Of a stretch of DNA of 64,000 nucleotides, positions 58,461 to 64,000 are shown piece by piece. Under the pieces are notes generated by a model. It saw only the letters and a program-made list of their open reading frames with translations, was not told the DNA's origin and searched no databases. Origin of the DNA: JAZNQL01 sp045590155 (GTDB lineage: Bacteria > Bacillota > Clostridia > UMGS1883 > UMGS1540); assembly GCA_045590155.1 (NCBI GenBank), contig JAZNQL010000021.1:16510-80509 (forward strand). Direction: 5' to 3'. How positions within the stretch are numbered: the stretch's first letter is position 1; each line of letters opens with the position of its first letter. A program made the position numbers and the translations under genes.

Positions 58461-59302
58461 TATTTTTTTATGTATACAAGACCAACAGCTCCCGGACCTA
58501 CATGAGCACCGATAGCGGCACCTATGTTATAAATACCTGTGGGAGTTATGTTTTGCTCATTCGTTTCAAGCATATTGGCAAATTTTAATGCGTTTTCATT
58601 TTCGTGAGTATAAACAAGATATACAGGGTAATTTGTATCGGCGGGATTGTCTTCAAGCCATTCAAGCATATATCTTGAGCCTTTTACTCTTCCCATAACC
58701 TTTGCGGGTATTGCTATTTTACCTTCTTCGTTTACACTTATAATAGGCTTTATATTCATAGCACTTCCCAATGTATAAGAAAGACCCGATATTCTTCCGC
58801 CTTTATGTAAATATTCAAGGGTATCTATGCAAGCAATTATACTTATTTTGGAACGTAAAACTTCAAGCTCCGAAACTATTTCGCTAAGACTTTTTCCTTG
58901 CTCACGCATTGAAACCGCAACTTCAACCAAGATTCGTTGACCGGCAGTAGCACTCAAACTGTCAAAAACAAAACAATTTTCATATTCAAGGGTTTGCTTT
59001 ATGAGATTTACAGTCTGATAAGTTCCGCTTAAAGCAGAGGATAAAGTTATAACAAGACATTCATCGCCGTTTTTTTGAGCCTCTTCCATAACTTCTGTGT
59101 AGTAAGCGGGGGAAGGCTGCGATGTTGTAGGAACTTTATCACAACTTTGTAAAAGTTCGTAAAAACGGTCTTTTGTAATATCAACATTTTCTCTATATTC
59201 AGCATCCCCAAAACTTACATTGATAGGGGCACAGAAAATATTAAGCTTTTCTAAATCTTTCGGCTCAAAATCAGCGGCCGAATCTGTTATAATTCTTAAC
59301 AT
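58460..59302 (-). CDS. DegV-family fatty-acid-binding protein
   Basis: DegV/FakB proteins bind a fatty acid and present it to a kinase (FakA) for phosphorylation. The 280-residue protein has the family opening RIITDSAADF, PTTSQPSPA with the head-group-binding serines, LSSALSGTYQT and LEYLHKGGRISGLSYTLGSAM, and ends with GAAIGAHVGPGAVGLVYI. No fakA gene is in the window. The ligand is not predictable. The gene follows the PBP gene by 50 bp. Confidence 0.93.
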   Translation of the reverse strand: MLRIITDSAADFEPKDLEKLNIFCAPINVSFGDAEYRENVDITKDRFYELLQSCDKVPTTSQPSPAYYTEVMEEAQKNGDECLVITLSSALSGTYQTVNLIKQTLEYENCFVFDSLSATAGQRILVEVAVSMREQGKSLSEIVSELEVLRSKISIIACIDTLEYLHKGGRISGLSYTLGSAMNIKPIISVNEEGKIAIPAKVMGRVKGSRYMLEWLEDNPADTNYPVYLVYTHENENALKFANMLETNEQNITPTGIYNIGAAIGAHVGPGAVGLVYIKK

Positions 59303-59352
59303 AAAAACCTGCTTTCTTTCAATTCTTATATTGCTTTGTAATTAAAACGAGG

Positions 59353-61632
59353 TTATTCGTTAGAAGACGGAGAAGTATTTTGTTCAATATTTCCGTCAAT
59401 AATTGTATTTGAATGCACATTACAGGTAAGCGAGCATACAATACCGGCTTCTTCATCTGCAGTTTCCTGTGCATCTGTGGCAGAAACATCTATCTTTTCA
59501 GGACAAGAGTCGGTAGCCTGCATACGTGTTTGTGCACAAAGAGTATATGCCTTATGCATATCGCAACTTTCTGACGGAATTGATGAAGACGGCATCCAGT
59601 CGTGAGATACACCGGCAGAGCCTACAGCTATTGAACAAAGCTCGGTAGCACGTTTTCCACTTACAGAACAAACAGAAGCCTGCGAAAGTCCTGAAGTTTT
59701 CAAAACGTCAGAAAATCTTTTGTACTTCAAATCTTTGTGAACGTCGCTCATAATATTCTTCCATATAGATACAGCCGGGTTATATCCAACCGAGGGAAGA
59801 GATTTTTGAGCATCATATCCAAACCATACAGCCCCCACATAGTAAGGTGTGTATCCAACAAACCAACGATCAATATCAGCTGTTGTAGTACCTGTTTTAC
59901 CTGCAGTTTCGCAAGTGGAAAGACCTGCACCGCCACCTGTACCGCCAGAAACAACATCACAAAGCATATCAGTAATCATAAAAGCAGTAGATTCGCTCAT
60001 TGCAATATTTGTTTCCGAAGGGTCATTGTCTATTAAAACATTATCGTTGTAATCGTGTATTTCTGTATATGTTGTAGGTTGTGTGTATATACCTTTATTC
60101 ACAAAAGGAGTATAAGCGGCACACATTTCCAAAACAGTTACGCCATCAGTTAAACCGCCAAGAGAAAGTGAACTCAAGTTTTTGTCCGAAAATACTTTGC
60201 CGTTCTGGTCAGTACGCGATTCGACCAATGTAGACATTGAAAGGTTGTCACTTAAAAAGTCAAATGAATTTTCAATACCAAGTTTATCTAATACTCTTAC
60301 GGCAGGAATATTCAAAGATCTTTTTACAGCTTCTCTTACCGTAACAGAAGCTGAAACTGAATGGTCGCTATTATGAGGAGTCCAACCTGCAAAAGTAACA
60401 GAAGTATTTGCAACTGCAGTAGCAGGAGTTACTACATTATACTCAATAGCAGGAGCATAAACGGCGATTGGTTTTATTGAGGAACCGGGCTGACGCAAGG
60501 TTTGTGTAGCACGGTTCAAGGTTCTGTCGGCAAGTTTTTCGCCTCTACCGCCAACAAGACCTACAATATGTCCTGTATATGGGTCAATAACAACCATAGA
60601 AGATTCCGGCTGAACATCTCCGGGATACTTCGGGAAGTTTGACGAATCCTCATAATAATCTTCCATTGTATCCTGAATGTCAACATTGATAGTAGAATAA
60701 ATTTTAAGTCCGCCCGAATATAGTTTCTTCAAAGCTATCTGCTTTGTATATCCGCATTTTGTCTGCAAATCTTCTAAAACCTCTTCGATCACGGCATCAA
60801 CAAAGTATGAATGACTTGACAGGGTTTTCTGTTCAGTGTTTACAACAAAATTCAATTCTTCAACCAAAGCGTTTTCATATTCGCCCTGACTTATAAGTTC
60901 AAGTTCAAGCATTTTTGCAAGAACAATTTTTTGTTTTTCTTTATTGTTTTCAAAGTTTATTAACGGATCATATTTTGTAGGATACTGAGTAATACCTGCA
61001 AGACATGCAGATTCAGCAAGAGTAAGGTCTTTTGCGTCCTTATCAAAATATAAGTTTGCCGCTGCCTGAACACCGTTACATTGCTGACTCAAATAAATGG
61101 TGTTAAGGTAAAGCTCGAGAATATCGTCTTTTTCGTAATCACTTTCAATTTTTAAAGCACGGTAGATTTCCCTTATTTTTCTAGGAACTTGTCTTGCATC
61201 ATCTTTTGTAATATTTTTAACCAGCTGCTGTGTTATAGTACTTCCGCCATACGACGAATCGCCCTTAAAAATAAAGTTTGCAGTAGCACTTATTGTACGG
61301 CCTAAATCTATACCGTGGTGGGAATAGAAACGTTCGTCCTCAATAGCAACAATAGCATCCTTCATATAAGGCGAAATATTTTCAAGGTCAACCCATGTTC
61401 TGTTTTCTTCATCGTAGAGTCTTTCAAGTTCAACAAACTCGCCAGTTTCCGGGTCTTTTGCATATATTATACTCGAAAAATTCATAGAGGCCGATTTTAT
61501 ATCAATATCATCAGCATCATACACTATTTTTATAACCATTATTATGCAAAAAACAAATAAAACGGCAAGGAAAATGCCAAAAATACGCATAAAGTATTTT
61601 AAAAACTGCTTAAAAGAACTTTTAAAATCCAA
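59353..61632 (-). CDS. Class A penicillin-binding protein
   Basis: This bifunctional peptidoglycan synthase has an N-terminal membrane anchor (~12-37), a GT51 transglycosylase domain (~75-260) and a transpeptidase domain (~345-660). In GT51, EDERFYSHHGID (Glu98, Glu100) and GGSTITQQLVKN are visible. In the transpeptidase, SxxK is Ser384-Ser-Ile-Lys387 in QPGSSIKP, SxN is in KRSLNIPAV, and KTG is in AGKTGTTT. A Ser/Thr/Asp-rich C-terminal tail (~690-759) has cysteine pairs. The start is TTG 61632 with AAGGAGG seven bases upstream. It resembles PbpF/PBP1a-type enzymes; which of the cell's PBPs it is cannot be told. Confidence 0.94.
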   Translation of the reverse strand: MDFKSSFKQFLKYFMRIFGIFLAVLFVFCIIMVIKIVYDADDIDIKSASMNFSSIIYAKDPETGEFVELERLYDEENRTWVDLENISPYMKDAIVAIEDERFYSHHGIDLGRTISATANFIFKGDSSYGGSTITQQLVKNITKDDARQVPRKIREIYRALKIESDYEKDDILELYLNTIYLSQQCNGVQAAANLYFDKDAKDLTLAESACLAGITQYPTKYDPLINFENNKEKQKIVLAKMLELELISQGEYENALVEELNFVVNTEQKTLSSHSYFVDAVIEEVLEDLQTKCGYTKQIALKKLYSGGLKIYSTINVDIQDTMEDYYEDSSNFPKYPGDVQPESSMVVIDPYTGHIVGLVGGRGEKLADRTLNRATQTLRQPGSSIKPIAVYAPAIEYNVVTPATAVANTSVTFAGWTPHNSDHSVSASVTVREAVKRSLNIPAVRVLDKLGIENSFDFLSDNLSMSTLVESRTDQNGKVFSDKNLSSLSLGGLTDGVTVLEMCAAYTPFVNKGIYTQPTTYTEIHDYNDNVLIDNDPSETNIAMSESTAFMITDMLCDVVSGGTGGGAGLSTCETAGKTGTTTADIDRWFVGYTPYYVGAVWFGYDAQKSLPSVGYNPAVSIWKNIMSDVHKDLKYKRFSDVLKTSGLSQASVCSVSGKRATELCSIAVGSAGVSHDWMPSSSIPSESCDMHKAYTLCAQTRMQATDSCPEKIDVSATDAQETADEEAGIVCSLTCNVHSNTIIDGNIEQNTSPSSNE

Positions 61633-61754
61633 AGGACCACCTCCTTATTCTTTATAATGATAACTTAAAAAAATTAAGAAATTATTACAAACGCTATTTA
61701 AAGTGAATAAAATGGAAGAGCGAGGGGAAATATACAAAAAAAGGAGGATAAAAT

Positions 61755-62159
61755 ATGAAACTTAAATGGACAATATTTTATATGTTGATATGCATTGTTA
61801 CCTTTTTTGGTGGAATTTATGCCGGGATAAGATACGAAAATAAAATAGTACAAAAATCTGTATTGTCAGCAAAGCAGGAAGAAGCAGTACAAACAAAAAA
61901 AGAAATAGTTCTTGCAAAGGAAGAAAAAGAAGAGGAAGAAGAACCAGCACAGATTTTTGAAGAATCATTTATGCTTTATGCAACTGACGGCGGAATAAAT
62001 CTATATAAACTTAAAAGCAACGGGGAAACCGAATTTGTCAGTGAATATAAAGCCGACCTTGCATCCATTCCCTCAGCCGATTATCAAAATCTTTGTAAAG
62101 GAATAAGTGTAAAAAGCAGAGAAGAGGCGTTGAGTCTTATAGAGGATTTTATAAGTTGA
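61755..62159 (+). CDS. Membrane-anchored protein with BofC-like C-terminal domain
   Basis: This 134-residue protein has one N-terminal membrane helix (TIFYMLICIVTFFGGIYAGI, ~6-25), a charged Lys/Glu-rich coiled region (~35-68) and a small C-terminal domain (FMLYATDGGINLYKL through EEALSLIEDF, ~72-134). The C-terminal part resembles the BofC C-terminal domain of Bacillus, a regulator of pro-sigma-K processing, but without the rest of BofC. That similarity is by eye. AAAGGAGG precedes ATG 61755. It is divergent from the PBP gene and ends before a terminator. Confidence 0.68.
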   Translation: MKLKWTIFYMLICIVTFFGGIYAGIRYENKIVQKSVLSAKQEEAVQTKKEIVLAKEEKEEEEEPAQIFEESFMLYATDGGINLYKLKSNGETEFVSEYKADLASIPSADYQNLCKGISVKSREEALSLIEDFIS

Positions 62160-62170
62160 AAAGATAATTA

Positions 62171-62216
62171 AAAGATATCCTTGATATCCACAAGATATAG
62201 CAGGGATATCTTTTTT
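62171..62216 (+). terminator. Terminator after the BofC-like gene
   Basis: The stem aaaagatatcc/ggatatctttt with an internal, partly repeated gatat loop is followed by T6. Confidence 0.8.
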
Positions 62217-62238
62217 AGTGTAAAATTCCAAAAAATGC

Positions 62239-62267
62239 TTTACTTTAAAAAAATAATGTGTTATAAT
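62239..62267 (+). promoter_or_regulatory. Promoter of the amino-acid transporter genes
   Basis: TTTACT (62239-62244) and TATAAT (62262-62267) with a 17-bp spacer, then AAAGGAG before ATG 62311. Confidence 0.78.
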
Positions 62268-62310
62268 TTCTTATGTCTTAAAAAATTTAATTAGTTAAAG
62301 GAGTAAAACG

Positions 62311-63135
62311 ATGAAGAAAATAATTACATTATTACTTGCTGTTGCTATGATTTTTGCATTTGCAGCATGCAGCCAGACAAACAACGAAACAGGAAAAATC
62401 GAAAATAACGGACAGGATGCTTCATGGGATTACATAGCTGAAAAAGGCGAACTTATAGTTGGTCTTGATGCAACATTTGCACCTATGGGATTTACTGACG
62501 AAGAAGGCAATATCGTAGGTTTTGATATTGACCTTGCACAGGCAGTAGCAAAAAATCTTGGCGTTAGCGTAAAATTCCAGCCTATCGATTGGGATGCAAA
62601 GGAAATGGAACTTTCCGAAAAGAAAATTGACCTTATCTGGAACGGTATGTCAGCAACTCCCGAAAGAAAAGAAAGCATGAACCTTTCAGATGCTTACCTC
62701 AATAACTCAATTGTTATTATGACAGTAGCAGGTTCCGATATTAAGACAAAGGAAGACCTTGCAGGCAAGAAAGTAGGCACACAGGTAGAAAGTGCAGCAC
62801 TCGAAGTTATTGAAGCTGACGCATGTGCAGAAACATTTGCTGACCTCGTTCAGTACGGCAGTTATGACGAAGCTATCATGGACCTTGAAATAGGCCGTGT
62901 AGACGCAGTAGTAATAGACAAGGTTGTAGGTAAATATAAATCAGCAGCAGCACCCAACAAGTATGCTTTTGCTGAAGAAGATTTCGGCGAAGACCTTTAT
63001 GCTATCGGCATGAGAAAAGGCGACGATGCATTAACAGCAAAAATTAACGAAGCAATGAAGGCTGTTATCGAAAGCGGCGAAGCTACAACAATTTCTGAAG
63101 AATGGTTCGGAGATGACGTTGTTATAAGAAACTAA
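62311..63135 (+). CDS. Amino-acid ABC transporter substrate-binding lipoprotein
   Basis: This 274-residue extracellular binding lipoprotein is of the family 3 (polar amino acid) solute-binding group. The signal peptide ends in the lipobox FAAC with Cys20. The mature protein shows LIVGLDATFAPMGFTDEEGN, GFDIDLAQAVAKNLG, WDAKEMELSEKKIDLIWNG and the domain-crossing VGTQVESAALEVI. The binding-pocket acidic residue pattern is compatible with several amino acids, so the ligand is not assigned. A stem-loop follows, then the permease gene, a common way to get more binding protein than permease. Confidence 0.93.
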   Translation: MKKIITLLLAVAMIFAFAACSQTNNETGKIENNGQDASWDYIAEKGELIVGLDATFAPMGFTDEEGNIVGFDIDLAQAVAKNLGVSVKFQPIDWDAKEMELSEKKIDLIWNGMSATPERKESMNLSDAYLNNSIVIMTVAGSDIKTKEDLAGKKVGTQVESAALEVIEADACAETFADLVQYGSYDEAIMDLEIGRVDAVVIDKVVGKYKSAAAPNKYAFAEEDFGEDLYAIGMRKGDDALTAKINEAMKAVIESGEATTISEEWFGDDVVIRN

Positions 63136-63148
63136 CAAAATAAAGATT

Positions 63149-63174
63149 TAGCGTGCGGCTTTGCCCGCACGCTA
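63149..63174 (+). other. Intercistronic stem-loop between binding protein and permease
   Basis: The stem tagcgtgcgg/ccgcacgcta with loop ctttgc has no T tail, so it more probably guards the mRNA 3' end of the binding-protein message than ends transcription. Confidence 0.7.
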
Positions 63175-63200
63175 AACATTATGTACACGGAGATAGTAAA

Positions 63201-63857
63201 GTGGAGTTTTTAACGTATGTGGCAGACATTATGCCTGCACTTTTAAAAGGATTATTAGTAACATTAAAGCTTTTTGGATATACAGTTGTATGTGCGCTTC
63301 CACTCGGCCTTTTGATTTCTCTTATGAGCATTTCAAAAATACACCCTATAAAGTGGCTTGCAAAAATTTACATACTGGTGTTGCGCGGTACACCGCTTAT
63401 GCTCCAGCTTTTTTTCGTGTACTTTATTCTTCCCAGAATCGGTATCACTTTAGACAGATTTGATTCTGCTGCAACAGCTTTTATATTAAACTATGCAGCA
63501 TATTTTGCAGAGATATACAGAGGGGGAATTGAATCGGTAGACCATGGTCAGTATGATGCCGCAAAGGCACTCGGCTTTAATACAAAGCAGACTATGAGTC
63601 TTATAGTTATTCCGCAGATGCTTCGCAGCATAATTCCTCCGATTTCAAACGAAGTAATAACCCTTATTAAGGATACAGCTCTTGTTACAGTTTTAGGCGT
63701 TCACGAGCTTTTACAAGCAGCCCGTTCTGCAGTAAACCGCGACGTAACACCTATGCCATACCTTGTAGTAGCGTGTATGTATCTTGTAATGGTAATGCTT
63801 ATGACATTTGTGTTTGGCAGAATCGAGAAAAAACTGTCAAAGCATAATAAAAGATAA
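63201..63857 (+). CDS. Amino-acid ABC transporter permease
   Basis: This 218-residue inner-membrane permease of the HisM/GlnP family has five membrane helices. The substrate channel and the cytoplasmic loop for the ATPase are marked by VLRGTPLMLQLFFVYF and EIYRGGIESVDHGQYDAAKA, the EAA motif region. GTG 63201 is chosen because GGAG lies 8 bases upstream; the frame can be read back into the stem-loop but lacks a site there. No ATPase gene follows, since the tRNA-Glu gene comes next, so the ATPase must be encoded elsewhere or the system is incomplete. Confidence 0.92.
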   Translation: MEFLTYVADIMPALLKGLLVTLKLFGYTVVCALPLGLLISLMSISKIHPIKWLAKIYILVLRGTPLMLQLFFVYFILPRIGITLDRFDSAATAFILNYAAYFAEIYRGGIESVDHGQYDAAKALGFNTKQTMSLIVIPQMLRSIIPPISNEVITLIKDTALVTVLGVHELLQAARSAVNRDVTPMPYLVVACMYLVMVMLMTFVFGRIEKKLSKHNKR

Positions 63858-63864
63858 AAAACAC

Positions 63865-63893
63865 TTGATTTTTATTTTGATGTGTGGTATCAT
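63865..63893 (+). promoter_or_regulatory. Promoter of tRNA-Glu
   Basis: TTGATT (63865-63870) and TATCAT (63888-63893) with a 17-bp spacer, 17 bp before the tRNA. Confidence 0.6.
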
Positions 63894-63909
63894 ATATATC
63901 GTTGCACAA

Positions 63910-63985
63910 GGCCCCATTGTCTAGTGGCCTAGGACGTTGCCCTCTCACGGCAAAAACCGGGGTTCGAGTCCCCGTGGGGTCACCA
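63910..63985 (+). tRNA. tRNA-Glu (anticodon CTC)
   Basis: A full cloverleaf of 76 nt can be drawn, with the acceptor stem ggcccca/tggggtc (one G-T pair), D-arm with agtggcctagga, the anticodon stem ttgcc/ggcaa with loop ctctcac (anticodon CTC, reading GAG), and the T-arm ccggg/cccgt-type stem with loop ttcgagt. The CCA end is encoded. It lies after the transporter permease gene and ends 15 bases before the window edge. Confidence 0.95.
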
Positions 63986-64000
63986 AAAAGAAACGACAAT

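Noticed and set aside
1..64000. CRISPR array, insertion sequence, rRNA operon or toxin-antitoxin pair
   Set aside because: I looked for regularly spaced repeats, transposase motifs, rRNA sequence and small paired genes on both strands and found none.

Overview
The window reads as chromosomal DNA of an anaerobic, spore-forming, AT-rich Firmicute of class Clostridia, probably an uncultured lineage. The evidence is a sporulation protein (SpoIID), several S-layer-homology (SLH) proteins, sigma-A promoters with near-perfect spacing, strong GGAGG ribosome sites, frequent TTG starts, soluble iron-sulfur redox enzymes, and no respiratory membrane complex. The left edge cuts murD. The right edge ends just after a tRNA-Glu gene.

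Layout. (1) 1-3039 (+): murD(partial)-murA-walJ-rlmH, tightly coupled. (2) 3071-7438 (-): a polysaccharide O-acetylation cassette (SLH-SGNH hydrolase, DUF4358-like lipoprotein, MBOAT acyltransferase, DHHW protein). (3) 7540-8138 (+): greA. (4) 8148-19452 (-): a compact podovirus-like virion and lysis cassette with no integrase, repressor or replication genes and a shuffled gene order. It shares a terminator with greA and a divergent promoter region with tcdA. (5) 19585-28976: tcdA, an NlpC/P60 hydrolase, phosphofructokinase, three small unknown genes (-), a phosphodiesterase, coaX, a membrane protein and two SLH proteins. (6) 28984-34554: rodA (-), then radC-polA-coaE-lytic transglycosylase (+). 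(7) 34581-34849: a hairpin-rich intergenic element. (8) 34850-47258 (-): a 12.4-kb operon, described below. (9) 47515-56797 (-): hisZGDCBHAFIE plus an ABC-F ATPase. (10) 56857-61632 (-): queT-like, spoIID, degV and a class A PBP. (11) 61755-63985 (+): a BofC-like protein, an amino-acid ABC binding protein and permease, and tRNA-Glu(CTC).

The most interesting system is region 8. One promoter drives a malate dehydrogenase-like enzyme, fumarase, HdrB, HdrC, HdrA, FlxD/MvhD, two AsrA/FlxBC-like iron-sulfur proteins, an FlxA/AsrB-like NAD(P)H flavoprotein, a fumarate-reductase iron-sulfur protein, a fumarate-reductase flavoprotein and an AspT/SucE-type exchanger. Together these encode oxaloacetate -> malate -> fumarate -> succinate -> export, with the reductase wired to an Flx-Hdr electron-bifurcating module instead of a membrane quinol subunit. 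I infer a soluble NADH-driven fumarate reductase that could also reduce ferredoxin. This is inference from gene content and motifs, not a demonstrated activity.

The second interesting system is the intact structural-only phage cassette, which could be a decayed prophage, a satellite or a domesticated gene-transfer-agent-like particle. No CRISPR array, insertion sequence or rRNA gene was seen.
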